Positions 23,821 through 34,300 of a DNA stretch of 64,000 bases are shown piece after piece (positions within the stretch are counted from its first letter, which is position 1; the number at the start of each line of letters is the position of its first letter). The notes under the pieces were generated by a model that saw nothing but the letters and a program-made list of their open reading frames with translations, was not told the DNA's origin and searched no databases. A program made the position numbers and the translations under genes. This stretch comes from CAG-791 sp963658405. Lineage in GTDB: Bacteria > Bacillota > Clostridia > Lachnospirales > Lachnospiraceae. The stretch is from assembly GCA_963658405.1 (NCBI GenBank), contig CAVKQI010000002.1, positions 1 to 64,000 of the forward strand. Reading direction: 5' to 3'.

Positions 23821-26802
23821 GTGAGTGGGGAGAACAGATTTATGCAGAAGGAATGGAAGGAGCAGCAAAGTCAGCCGCAGGAGGAGAAATCCCATCCTGC
23901 AGAGCAGAAGCAGACAGAGACAGCAGGAGATGATACGCCGCAGTCCGGGGACAATGTGGAAAGACTGGCTGCCATCGCCAAGTTTTACAAAGAGATTGTG
24001 GATATTGATCTGGAGAGCATGACCTATGAGGTGGTGATCAGTCCGGCGCATCCCTTCATCGGCGAGGGAAGGACGGGGACCATCGCGCAGCTTAGGCAGC
24101 TGCTGCTGAATAAAAATGTGCTGCCAGGCGATCGAAGCGCCGCAGAGGCCTTCACGGATTTTTCTACCCTGCAGGAGCGGCTGCAGGATAAGGAATTCGT
24201 GCAGACAGAGATAAGGTCCGCGAGCGGAAAATGGCATGACTGCCGCCTGGTAGCCAGAAACCGCATGGAAGACGGCACGGTCACGCATGTGCTCATGACG
24301 ATCCGGGATATCAATGCGCAGAAAAGGCAGTCTCTGGAGCAGCTGGCCATCTCCCAGAGGCTGTCCCGGAATTTCCGCAACGTCTATCTGGTAAATCTCC
24401 ATGATGCCACTGTCAGAGTGATCAAGTTCGAGGATAAATACGACGATGACCGGATCTATGCCATGATGAACCGGAGCCTTCCCTATGAGGAGGTCATCAA
24501 TGACTGGATCCGCGATGCAGTGCACCCGGATGATCGGGAACCGCTCAGCAAGGCTCTCTCCTGTGAGAACCTGCGCCGGGTCTTTGCAGGGCAGGAGAAA
24601 TATACCGGCAATTACCGGGCCATCATAGACGGACAGGAGGTTCATTACCAGTATGACATCCTCCGGATGGATGAGCCGGGCTATCTCATCGCGGGCTTTC
24701 AGAACGTGGAGGAGATCATCCAGGAGCACCTGCGGGAAGAGCGGGAGCAGAGGAAAAAGGAAGAGGTCTATCAGAGCGAGCTGCGAAAGCAGCTCCAGGT
24801 CATCAATGCCCTGGGCAGTGAGTATAAATCTCTCTATCTGCTGGATGCGGCGGCCAATCGCTGGACCGTCTTTAAGACAGATGAGAGTCAGCTGATCCGC
24901 AATGCCCTGGATAAGGCATCCCTCCATGAAAATTACGACGAAGCCATCCGGTCCTATATCGAGGAGTTTGTGGCAGAGGAGGACAGAGACTATTGCCTGC
25001 AGCATGCCAATCTGCAGAGCCTTCTGGAGGAGACGCCGGATACCGGCATCCATTCCCTGAACTATGATCGGATCGTGGGAGAGGGCCGGGCTCATTGGCA
25101 GGCCAATTCCGCTAAGTTCCGGTCAAATGACGGAAAAGAGTATATCGTGCTGGGCTTCCGGGATGTGCATGACATCGTGGAAAAACAGATCAGCCAGGAA
25201 AATGCCCTGCGGGATGCCCTGATGCAGGCAAGGCGTGCGAACCGGGCCAAATCCAGCTTTTTGAGCAATATGTCCCATGACATCCGCACCCCGTTAAATG
25301 CCATCATCGGCTTTACGGCTCTGGCGCAGACGCATATGGACAATACGGAGCAGGTCCAGGATTATCTGAGAAAGATCCACACTTCCGGCAGTCATCTGCT
25401 GAGCCTGATCAATGAAATTCTGGACATGAGCCGCATCGAAAGCGGCAATGTGCGGCTGGAGGAGGATGTGGTCCATCTCCCGGATGTGCTCCATGATCTT
25501 AGGACCATCATCCAGGGACAGGTGGCGGCCAAGCAGCAGAATCTCTATATCGATTCCCTGGATGTGGAGAATGAGACCGTGATCACCGACAAGCTGCGGC
25601 TGAATCAGGTGCTGCTCAATATCATCGGTAATGCCATCAAATACACGGGATGCGGCGGCAGCATCATCATCCGGGTGACGGAAAAGCACTGCGCCATGTC
25701 CGGATACGGCACCTACGAGTTTCGCATCCGGGACAACGGCATGGGCATGTCCCCGGATTTTGTGGAGCATGTATTTGATACCTTTGCCAGAGAAAAGACC
25801 TCTACCGTCAGCGGCATCCAGGGCACGGGCCTTGGCATGTCCATTACGAAAAACATCGTGGATATGATGAACGGCACGATCCAGGTGGAGAGTGAGCTGG
25901 GAAAGGGATCGGAATTTATCGTCACTGTGGACTTTAAGCTGGCAGAGAATACCGTATCCAGCCGGCCGATCACCGAGCTGCAGGGCGCCAGAGCCCTGGT
26001 GGTGGACGACGATGTGAATACCTGCCAGAGTGTGAGCCGGATGCTGCGGAGCATTTCCATGCGGCCGGAGTGGTGTACCTCCGGCAGGGAGGCAGTGATC
26101 CGGGCCGGTGAGGCGTCGGAGATCAAGGACGAGTATAAGGTCTATATCATCGATTACGTGATGCCGGATATGAACGGTATCGAGACGGTCCGCCGGATCC
26201 GAAAGCTTGTGGGAGATGAGATTCCCATTATCGTGCTGACCGCCTATGAGTGGACAGAATTTGAGGACGAGGCCAGAGAAGCCGGGGTGACGGATTTTAT
26301 CGCCAAGCCCATTTTCATGTCCGAGCTGCGGGCTGTGCTGACCAGACGGGATGAAAAGATACGAAACGGTGAAAAGGAAAAGGAGCCGGTCTTTGACTAC
26401 AGCGGGAAGAGAGTGCTTCTGGTGGAGGACAATGAATTAAATCGGGAGATCGCCTGCTATATTCTGGAGGATGCCGGCATGGAAGTGGATACGGCAGAGG
26501 ATGGCATAGAGGCAGTCAATATCATGAGCAGGGCCGCGGAGGATCAGTATGACGTGGTCTTCATGGACATCCAGATGCCCCGCATGGACGGCTATACCGC
26601 GACCAGGGAGATCCGTACCTTAAAGAATAACAGAAAGGCCAATATTCCCATTGTGGCCATGACCGCCAATGCCTTTGACGAGGACCGGAAGAAATCCTTT
26701 GAGGCAGGCATGAACGGACATATCGCCAAGCCGATCAGCATGGAAACCATTGCCGCAACGCTGGATCAGGTGCTGCGGAAGCAGGAAGACAGAACCAGAT
26801 AG
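23821..26802 (+). CDS. Cytoplasmic PAS-type hybrid histidine kinase with two receivers
   Basis: A 993-residue kinase without a membrane helix. About 470 N-terminal residues form two or three PAS-like segments (for example 40-150, 180-300 and 335-460), followed by HisKA (MSHDIRTP, His486), HATPase (NIIGNAIKYTG, DNGMGM, GTGLGMSI) and two receivers (Asp778 in IIDYVMP; Asp916 in VFMDIQMP). The start is GTG 23821, 13 bp after GGAGG. It lies directly upstream of the NRPS operon without a clear terminator in between, so it may regulate or be cotranscribed with it. Confidence 0.88.
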   Translation: MSGENRFMQKEWKEQQSQPQEEKSHPAEQKQTETAGDDTPQSGDNVERLAAIAKFYKEIVDIDLESMTYEVVISPAHPFIGEGRTGTIAQLRQLLLNKNVLPGDRSAAEAFTDFSTLQERLQDKEFVQTEIRSASGKWHDCRLVARNRMEDGTVTHVLMTIRDINAQKRQSLEQLAISQRLSRNFRNVYLVNLHDATVRVIKFEDKYDDDRIYAMMNRSLPYEEVINDWIRDAVHPDDREPLSKALSCENLRRVFAGQEKYTGNYRAIIDGQEVHYQYDILRMDEPGYLIAGFQNVEEIIQEHLREEREQRKKEEVYQSELRKQLQVINALGSEYKSLYLLDAAANRWTVFKTDESQLIRNALDKASLHENYDEAIRSYIEEFVAEEDRDYCLQHANLQSLLEETPDTGIHSLNYDRIVGEGRAHWQANSAKFRSNDGKEYIVLGFRDVHDIVEKQISQENALRDALMQARRANRAKSSFLSNMSHDIRTPLNAIIGFTALAQTHMDNTEQVQDYLRKIHTSGSHLLSLINEILDMSRIESGNVRLEEDVVHLPDVLHDLRTIIQGQVAAKQQNLYIDSLDVENETVITDKLRLNQVLLNIIGNAIKYTGCGGSIIIRVTEKHCAMSGYGTYEFRIRDNGMGMSPDFVEHVFDTFAREKTSTVSGIQGTGLGMSITKNIVDMMNGTIQVESELGKGSEFIVTVDFKLAENTVSSRPITELQGARALVVDDDVNTCQSVSRMLRSISMRPEWCTSGREAVIRAGEASEIKDEYKVYIIDYVMPDMNGIETVRRIRKLVGDEIPIIVLTAYEWTEFEDEAREAGVTDFIAKPIFMSELRAVLTRRDEKIRNGEKEKEPVFDYSGKRVLLVEDNELNREIACYILEDAGMEVDTAEDGIEAVNIMSRAAEDQYDVVFMDIQMPRMDGYTATREIRTLKNNRKANIPIVAMTANAFDEDRKKSFEAGMNGHIAKPISMETIAATLDQVLRKQEDRTR

Positions 26803-26938
26803 GAATCGTACCGGAGAACAGACAGAAATCGGAAGTATGCAGCAGATTGCAGAAAGCAGGCGAGAATCGGGAGCAGACAGCAGCTGCAGCAGGACATAGA
26901 TAGAAAACGAAAGAGCCGGGAAGAGAAGGAGAAGCATT

Positions 26939-27937
26939 TTGAGCGCACAGGAACAGGAGCAGCAGACAAATATAAAGAGGTGTATCCGCAAGGTGGCCGT
27001 CCTGGGAGCAGGAGCCGTGGGATCCTATGTGATCTGGGGCCTGTCTCAGAAGGAGGATATTGCGTTAGGCATAGTGGCCGACGGAGAGCGGGGAACGCGC
27101 CTGAAGGAAAAAGGCCTTTGGATCAACGGCACACCGTATACGCCGGCTGTCTGGACGCCGGAGAAAGCGGCAGGGGCCGACCTGCTGATCGTCTGCCTGA
27201 AGTACGGAAGTCTGCAGGGAGCACTGGAGGATATCGCAGCGATCGTCACCGAGCATACCATCGTCATGAGTCTGATGAACGGCGTGGACAGCGAGGAGAT
27301 CATCGCCGGCAGGATCGGCAGCGAGCCTGTCCTGTATTCCTTTATCAAGGTGGCATCCCAGAGAAGAGAGGACGGCTGCTGGTTCGATCCGGAGACCACC
27401 GTGGGCATTTACTTCGGCGAGCTGCAGGAGCCCTTTGAGAGCGAACGGGTGCAGGCAGTGGATGCTCTTTTTCAGGGGACGGGACTGCACTGGACCGTTA
27501 CGCCGCATATCCGGGAGGAGATCTGGGGAAAGTTCCGGCTGAATGTATGCAACAATCTCCCCCAGGCCATCCTGGGCGTGGGAGTAGGCTGCTATGAGGA
27601 CAGCCCTCACATGCATGCGATCCGGGAAGGACTGCGCGGCGAAGTGGAGGCGCTGGCAGAGGCAAAGGGCATAGACCTTGGTCTGATCGCCGGAAAGTCC
27701 GGAAAGGGAAGCGCTGTCAGAGCATCGGCCAGATATTCCACTCTCCAGGATCTGGATGCCGGCCGTCATACGGAGATTGATATGTTCGCCGGGGCTATGA
27801 TGAAAATGGGAGAAGAGCTGGGCATCCCCACGCCTTACAGTGCCTATACCTACCACATGATCAAGGCACTGGAAGAAAAAAACGACGGCCTGTTTGACTA
27901 CCAAGGAGAGCGGGATAAGGTATCCTGGTCGAAATAA
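26939..27937 (+). CDS. Ketopantoate reductase-like (PanE/ApbA family) dehydrogenase
   Basis: A 332-residue NAD(P)-dependent reductase. The nucleotide-binding motif is VAVLGAGAVGSYV (about residues 19-31); the C-terminal helical domain contains KFRLNVCNNLPQAILG and a conserved SSL-like dimer region. Family members reduce 2-oxo acids such as ketopantoate. As the first gene of the NRPS operon it may supply or trim a 2-hydroxy/keto acid or act on the imine product; that is inference. TTG 26939 follows GAAGGAGAAG; an in-frame GTG at 26993 would be too short. Confidence 0.8.
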   Translation: MSAQEQEQQTNIKRCIRKVAVLGAGAVGSYVIWGLSQKEDIALGIVADGERGTRLKEKGLWINGTPYTPAVWTPEKAAGADLLIVCLKYGSLQGALEDIAAIVTEHTIVMSLMNGVDSEEIIAGRIGSEPVLYSFIKVASQRREDGCWFDPETTVGIYFGELQEPFESERVQAVDALFQGTGLHWTVTPHIREEIWGKFRLNVCNNLPQAILGVGVGCYEDSPHMHAIREGLRGEVEALAEAKGIDLGLIAGKSGKGSAVRASARYSTLQDLDAGRHTEIDMFAGAMMKMGEELGIPTPYSAYTYHMIKALEEKNDGLFDYQGERDKVSWSK

Positions 27938-27988
27938 GCGAAGATCGTCCGTCCCCGGGACGGAGTAAGAGAGAAGGAGAACCTTCGG

Positions 27989-30061
27989 ATGAGACATTCT
28001 ATTGCCAGATCCATATTGCGGCTGATTCTGCTCATTGCCCTTGCATTTACCAGTCTCATGGTATTTTCCACAGTGACAACCGCCAGTGAGGATGCCTATG
28101 AGCATTCCCAGCTTCTGGCTTTTCAGGCAGCCGAGTCCCTGTCCTTTTCCTATTCCTGGTACGAGGAAGATGTCTTCTACAGTGAAAGGTTCCGGGAGAA
28201 GGTGCTGACCACCATGGAAAAGCTGCGGGAGGATGATGAGCTTATTTTCCTCTATATCGTGGTCCCTGATGAAGAAGAGGGCACCATGTACTATATGTAT
28301 CTGGTGGGAGACGAGGAAGTCAGTGACGTGGTGGAGAGCATCCATAAGGATCCTGTGCAGAAGCGCTCCGGCTTTTCCGATGCCATGCTGGCAGTGATGA
28401 ACGGGAAAAGCGAACGGGAGGATGTGGAGATAAACAATGAGTACGGTCACGTCATCTCCTCCTATGTGCCCCTGTACGGAGAAAAGAATGATGTCATTGC
28501 GGTGGTAGGCGCGGATGTGAGTATCTCCAGGATGGAAAAGTCCCTGATGAAGAGCCTTCCCCGCAGGCTCCTTTTTTCTCTGCTCATCGGCGTGATCAGT
28601 CCGTTGATCCTCTATGCCTATATGAAAAAAAGTGTCATCGAGCCCACGGAAAAGATCAGTGCCGCTATGGGAGAATTCGGCAGGGATGGACAGTATGATG
28701 TGCCGCCTTTGGAGCTCCACTGCGATAATGAATTCGGACAGATCGAGGCCTCCTTTAATAAAATGGCGGTGAACATCCGGAATAATGTGGAACGCATCCA
28801 GAAATATACGGAGATACAGAACAGGCAGGCCTATGAGCTGCGGACAGCGGCAAAGATCCAGCAGGGCTTTCTGCCGGATTCCCACTGGGAGGACGAGACC
28901 TGTGAGATCAGCGGCTGCATGATCCCGGCAAAGAGTATCGGTGGCGATTTCTTTGACTATTTTACCAGCAACGGGCAGACAGTCCTCCTCATTGCCGACG
29001 TATCCGGAAAGGGCTTAAGCGGTGCGGTCTTTATGGCCAGCGCCATCACACTGATCCGCGGTTTTGCCAAGCGCTTTACGGACCCCCATGACGTCTTGAC
29101 GGCGGTGAACCAGGAGCTGGAGCGCACCAATGCCAATATGATGTTTGTGACGGTCTTTCTGGCCTATGTGGATATGAGCAGGGGCGTCATCCGGTACTGC
29201 AATGCCGGTCACAATCCTCCCTATCTGATCAGTGACGGCAAGGTGCGGCAGCTCACCGGCTCCGGCGGCGTGCCGCTGGGGATCCTGGAAGATGAGGTCT
29301 ATGATACCGCAGAGGAATTCCTGCCCCTTGGCAGCACCCTCTATTTCTATACCGATGGCGTAAATGAGGCGGAAAATGCCGATGCCGCTTTCTTTGGCAA
29401 CGACCGGCTGGAAGCCTGCCTGCGAGCAAGCAGCGGCCGGGACGCCGTGGACAGGGCCCGGGAAGCACTGCGGGAATTTACCGCAGACTGCGAGCAATAT
29501 GATGACATCACCATGCTCTCCTTTACCTCAAAAGCAGAAGAACTCCTGCTGCCGGCGAAGGTGCCGGAGTTTGCAAAGCTGCGCAGCTGGATCCTGGAGG
29601 ATGCGCGGATCCCGGAGAAGACCGGAAAAGAGCTTTGTCTGATGGGGGAGGAGCTCTTTGTCAATATCGCTTCCTACGCCTACGGGGAAAAGGAAGGCGC
29701 CGTGCTGATCCGCAAAAAGATCCTGCCGGATGGGAGCTGTCTGCTGCAGTTCACAGACAGCGGCGTGCCCTTTGATCCCACGCAGGACATCACGGATATC
29801 GAGGAATATGACCCCTTTATGCAGGTGGGCGGACTGGGCCGTTTCATGATTGAATCCATGGCGGATGTATGGCACTATACCTATATGGACGGGCATAATG
29901 TGCAGCTGGTGATCAAGAAAAGTGAGGCCGCCGAGCCGGGCAGTGTGCAGGGCAATGAGCAGGGCGGCGAGCAGAGCAGCGCACAGGGCAATGAGCACGG
30001 AGAAGAGCTGAGCACTGCACAGACAGAAAGTACAGAGAATACAGAGCAGCAGAAGGTGTAA
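27989..30061 (+). CDS. Membrane sensor PP2C (SpoIIE/RsbU) phosphatase fused to anti-sigma-type kinase
   Basis: A 690-residue protein. Helix about 8-28, an extracytoplasmic sensor to about 185, helix 190-210, HAMP (212-265), then PP2C/SpoIIE (about 295-510: GGDFFDYF, DVSGKGLSG, NAGHNPPYL, YTDGVNEA, QYDDITML). The last domain (about 535-650) is a HATPase of the RsbW/SpoIIAB type: N box EELFVNIASYAY, DSGVPFDP and GGLGRFMI. A low-complexity Gln/Gly/Ser/Glu tail ends it. Phosphatase and kinase for a STAS protein thus share one chain; the STAS gene lies two genes downstream. The sigma factor is not in the window. Confidence 0.88.
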   Translation: MRHSIARSILRLILLIALAFTSLMVFSTVTTASEDAYEHSQLLAFQAAESLSFSYSWYEEDVFYSERFREKVLTTMEKLREDDELIFLYIVVPDEEEGTMYYMYLVGDEEVSDVVESIHKDPVQKRSGFSDAMLAVMNGKSEREDVEINNEYGHVISSYVPLYGEKNDVIAVVGADVSISRMEKSLMKSLPRRLLFSLLIGVISPLILYAYMKKSVIEPTEKISAAMGEFGRDGQYDVPPLELHCDNEFGQIEASFNKMAVNIRNNVERIQKYTEIQNRQAYELRTAAKIQQGFLPDSHWEDETCEISGCMIPAKSIGGDFFDYFTSNGQTVLLIADVSGKGLSGAVFMASAITLIRGFAKRFTDPHDVLTAVNQELERTNANMMFVTVFLAYVDMSRGVIRYCNAGHNPPYLISDGKVRQLTGSGGVPLGILEDEVYDTAEEFLPLGSTLYFYTDGVNEAENADAAFFGNDRLEACLRASSGRDAVDRAREALREFTADCEQYDDITMLSFTSKAEELLLPAKVPEFAKLRSWILEDARIPEKTGKELCLMGEELFVNIASYAYGEKEGAVLIRKKILPDGSCLLQFTDSGVPFDPTQDITDIEEYDPFMQVGGLGRFMIESMADVWHYTYMDGHNVQLVIKKSEAAEPGSVQGNEQGGEQSSAQGNEHGEELSTAQTESTENTEQQKV

Positions 30062-30107
30062 TGCATGTCCGTACTAAGAAAATGCATATCGGGAGGAAAA
30101 GTGCAGG

Positions 30108-30860
30108 ATGAAGGTATATATAACCGATGTGGAAAGCCTGTCTGATCCTCTTCACTTTCAGGCAGCCAGGGAAAGAGTCAGCGGGCAGCGGCGTCAGAAG
30201 GCGGACCGCTTCCGCTTCCCGGCGGATAAAAGGCTCTCTCTGGGAGCGGGACTGCTGTTGCAGGAGGCGTTGGAGCGGGCAGGCATCCCGGACAGGGAGA
30301 TCGCCGTCATGCCGGGCGGAAAGCCTTACCTGATAAATACAGAGGATTGCTTTTTTAATCTGAGTCATTCCGGCACAAAGGTCCTGTGCGTGCTGGCCGC
30401 GGCGCCGGTGGGGTGTGATATCGAGAAAAGGAAAACACCGCCCCTGGAGGTGGCACGAAGGTGCTTCTCCGGAGAGGAGCAGGACAGGCTCTTTGCTCTG
30501 GAAGGAGAGGCGCAGAGGCAGTATTTCTACAGGATCTGGACCGGCAAGGAGAGCTATCTGAAGATGACCGGCGAAGGCCTGCGGCATATGCCGGATGAGT
30601 TTACCATCCATCTTCCCTTCGGCAGCCAGATAGTGGGAGGATGTCCGGTCACCTTTTACGAGATTCCCTGCGGGGAAGGGTATCAGGGAACGGTGTGCTG
30701 CAGGGGAGATAGATCGCCGGAAAGTGCAGTAAAGACGGATATAACAGGAAAGGCGGACAAAACAACTAAGACAGAAGCCGCAGCGGCAGTCGATGCAGAC
30801 GGTGCAGCCTGCAAAGCACTTTCTTCCGGAGAATATACGGTGGAATATATAGAACTTTAA
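30108..30860 (+). CDS. Sfp-type 4'-phosphopantetheinyl transferase
   Basis: A 250-residue PPTase that converts apo carrier domains to the holo form, needed for both NRPS proteins downstream. Motifs: FNLSHSG, VGCDIEKRK (Mg2+ binding Asp/Glu) and the WTGKESYLKMTGEGL signature. The last 50 residues are a low-complexity Lys/Ala/Thr tail not needed by the fold. ATG 30108 follows GGAGGAAAAG. Its place in the operon, between the phosphatase/kinase and STAS genes, links the regulatory module to the NRPS. Confidence 0.92.
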   Translation: MKVYITDVESLSDPLHFQAARERVSGQRRQKADRFRFPADKRLSLGAGLLLQEALERAGIPDREIAVMPGGKPYLINTEDCFFNLSHSGTKVLCVLAAAPVGCDIEKRKTPPLEVARRCFSGEEQDRLFALEGEAQRQYFYRIWTGKESYLKMTGEGLRHMPDEFTIHLPFGSQIVGGCPVTFYEIPCGEGYQGTVCCRGDRSPESAVKTDITGKADKTTKTEAAAAVDADGAACKALSSGEYTVEYIEL

Positions 30861-30932
30861 TGTCATGGAAAAGAGAACAAAATCCGTATACTATAAACAG
30901 TAATACGTCACGAAAAATACAGAGGTGCGCAT

Positions 30933-31241
30933 ATGTTTGCAATACAGACACAGAAAGAAGAACAGGAAACAGTGGTCTATCTGGATGGGATGATCGACTC
31001 CACCACGGCGGGAGATTTTGCGGCCGGAATGGAGGATGTATTAAAGGAAGCGCCGGCGGCGCTGGTCCTCGATTTTAAGAAGGTAGACTATATTTCCTCG
31101 GCGGGTTTCCGGATCCTTTTTATGATCGCCAAGGAAATGAAGAAAAACCAGGGGAAACTGACCGCGCGAAATGTCAGCGCGGAGATCAAGAATCTGTTTG
31201 ATATGGTGCACATGGATCACGTCATGGAGATCCTGGCATGA
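30933..31241 (+). CDS. STAS-domain anti-sigma factor antagonist
   Basis: A 102-residue STAS protein of the SpoIIAA/RsbV type. The phosphorylation loop is VDYISSAGFRIL; Ser56 is the residue expected to be phosphorylated by a RsbW-like kinase and dephosphorylated by the PP2C. Both activities are in the protein encoded two genes upstream, giving a nearly complete partner switch. ATG 30933 follows ACAGAGGTGCG. It is 79 bp from the NRPS start. Confidence 0.9.
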   Translation: MFAIQTQKEEQETVVYLDGMIDSTTAGDFAAGMEDVLKEAPAALVLDFKKVDYISSAGFRILFMIAKEMKKNQGKLTARNVSAEIKNLFDMVHMDHVMEILA

Positions 31242-31320
31242 TCCTGTCATGGCAAGGCGGGGAGGACTGTCGGCCGCAGCCGGCATGCGCCCCGGGCTCC
31301 ATGGGAAAGAAGGGCAGACT

Positions 31321-34300
31321 ATGAAATATACATTGCAGCAGAATCAGCTGGGCGTCTACGGAGCAGAGATGCTCTCCGGAGAGGATTCCAACTACAACAT
31401 CGAGACACTGACCCCCTTAGATCCGAAGGTGGATCCCGAACGATCGAGGGAGGCACTGACAGGAAATGACGATGCCGTCATTGCCATGCACGGTCAGGAA
31501 GAGCAGGCCCGCGGCAGCGCCGACTTTGAAGAGGAAAAAGCCTGGTATCTGCAGGAATTCTCTGCCTATGAGGAGACCAATTCCATGCCCCTGCCGGACA
31601 GAGAGCAGAAGGAAGTCTGCTTTCAGGATCGCGGGATCGCCCTTTCTGTGGACGAAGCTGCCCTGCAGGCACTGGCAGCCGGGACCCATACCACAAAGTC
31701 TACGATCTTCATGGCAGCCTTTGCCCTGACATTGTCGAAATTCAGCGCCGATGACAAGGTCTTTTTTACCACGATCTATCAGGGAAGAGATACCGAGACA
31801 CTGAAAAATGCCCTTGGCATGCTGGTTAGGACACTGCCGGTGGGTATCTCGCTGGAGGCCGGGGAGCAGACGGAGACATTCCTTACCAAGCTGCGTACCC
31901 AGTACATAAAGACCAGCGAGAGTAAGGCCTATGCTTTTACGGATCTGAGCAGGAATCTGGGTGTAAAGAGCAATATTCTCTTTGCCTATCAGGAGGATTT
32001 CCATCACTATGCCCTGGAGACAGGCGCATGCACTGTACCGGTAGATGCAAAGGGGTCCGCATCGCCCGGGATCTCCTTCTGCCTGCAGATCTTTAAAAAG
32101 CAGGGCGCCTATGAGGCAGTCTGCACCTATCCGGCCCACCTGTACAGCGAAGCGCTGACAGATCGTTTCCTGGAAAGCTATAAGCATATCCTGGGAGAGC
32201 TTCTGATCAGGGAGCGGATAGAGGACATAGAGATCTGCGATGACGGGCAGCTGGCAGTGGTGGAAAGCTTCAATCCGGCTTCTTTTGCTGCCGGCGAGGG
32301 ACAGGGGGATATCGTCACGCTCTTTAAGAAGACAGTGGAGAAATATCCTTCCATGACGGCGCTGGTCTACAGGGAAAAGCAGTATACCTTTAAGGAACTG
32401 GACGAGATGACGGAACGGCTGGGTGCTGCGATCCTGACGCAGGTGCAGCAGGCAGACATCCAGGGACAGCCGGTGGTCTCCATCCTGATCTCCCGCAATG
32501 AAAATATGGTGATCGCGCCGCTGGCGGCCATGAAGGCGGGCTGCACCTATCAGCCCTTAGATCCCGCTTATCCCCGGGAACGCCTTAATTTTATGGTCAA
32601 AGATGCCGGCGCGGCATTGGTGATAGAAGAGCCCTGCTATGGGGATGTGCTGGAGGAATATACCGGAAGACGCTTATCCACAGATACCTTTGAGGAAATC
32701 TTTAGAGGACAGATGCCGGAGGTCACTTTGCCCGGCGTCCGGCCGGAGGATGCCATGGTGCTGCTGTATACCTCCGGCTCCACCGGCGTGCCCAAAGGAG
32801 TGATCTTAGAGCAGCGTAATATCGCGGCCTGGTGCGGCTGGTATGAGCGCTTCCTGGACTTAGAGCCCGGGGATGATCTGGCCTGCTATGCCTCCTTCGG
32901 ATTTGATGCCCATATGTCGGATATCTATCCTGCACTCACCGGAGGAAAGACAGTCCATATCATCCCGGAGGAGATCCGGCTGGATCTGATCGCACTGAAT
33001 CAGTATTTTACGGATCACAACGTACGCAGCACGCTGATCACTACCGCCGTGGCCTATCAGTTCGCCTCCAATATCCGGGAGAGCAGCCTGAAATATCTGT
33101 TGACCGGCGGAGAAAAGCTCGCGTCTTTGGATCCGCCCACGGACTATACCCTGATCAATGTCTACGGACCTACGGAGGCCACCATATGCGTCACGGCCAA
33201 GAAGGTCCTGGAGAAGGAAAATAATATTCCCATCGGCGCAGGCTTCGACATCAACCGGCTCTATGTGGTGGACCGCTATCTCCACAGACTGCCCGTGGGT
33301 GCGCCCGGAGAGCTGCTCATCGCCGGCCCGCAGGTGGGAAGAGGCTATTTAAACCGGCCGGACAAGACGGCAGAGGTCTTTATCAGGGATCCCTTCGCCG
33401 CAGAAACCGATCCTCCCTTTAGCAGATGCTACCGCACCGGAGATATCGTGCGCTGGCGTGAAAACGGGGAGATCGAATTCGTGGGAAGACGGGATCACCA
33501 GGTCAAGATCCACGGCTACCGCATCGAGCTCAAGGAAGTGGAGGCTGTGATCCGGGAATTTAAAGGCATTCAGGATGCCACGGTGCAGGCCTTTGACGAT
33601 CCAAATGGCGGCAAATTCATCGCGGCCTATGTCTGTGCGGAGGAACCGGTGGATATAGAGGCCATGAATGCCTTTATCGCCGAGAGAAAGCCCGCCTACA
33701 TGGTGCCCTATGTCACCATGCAGATTGATCACATTCCCTATAACGTAAACCAGAAGGTGGACAAGAATGCCCTGCCGAAGCCGGAATTAAAGGCAAAGAC
33801 CGGCAGTCAGAGAGCATCCGCAGCACCCTTAAATATTCTGGAGAAAGAAATCAAGGCATTGCTGGCAGAGCTGCTGGGGACAGAGGAATTCGGCGTTGCC
33901 GATGAACTGATCGCCATCGGTCTGACCTCCATCAACAGCATTAAGCTGGCAGCCCTGCTCTACAATACCTATGGCATTTCCATAAATGCCTTTGACCTGT
34001 TGGATGGTGCCACCCTGCAGACCATCGAGAATGCAATCCTGACCAGGTGGATGAAGGCAGGAGATGAAGGGTCTGATGCCAGTGCTTCCGGCGCAGGGGC
34101 ATCGGGCAGCTCCGCACCCCTTAGCTTTGCCCAGCAGGGCGTGTATTCCGAGTGCCTGGCAAATCCGGAGAGTACCTTCTACAATCTCCCCACCTGCCTG
34201 ACCCTGCCCGCAGGGACCAAGCAGGAGGACGTCACAGAGGCAGTAAAGCAGGTGACGGCGGCGCATCCTGCCCTTGGCAGCTATTTTGCACCAGACGAAG

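Noticed and set aside
27065..28885. A 606-codon open frame on the minus strand opposite the PanE-like and phosphatase genes
   Set aside because: It overlaps two well-supported genes across their whole length, has no recognisable domain and lacks a ribosome-binding site; it is a by-product of GC-rich codon use.
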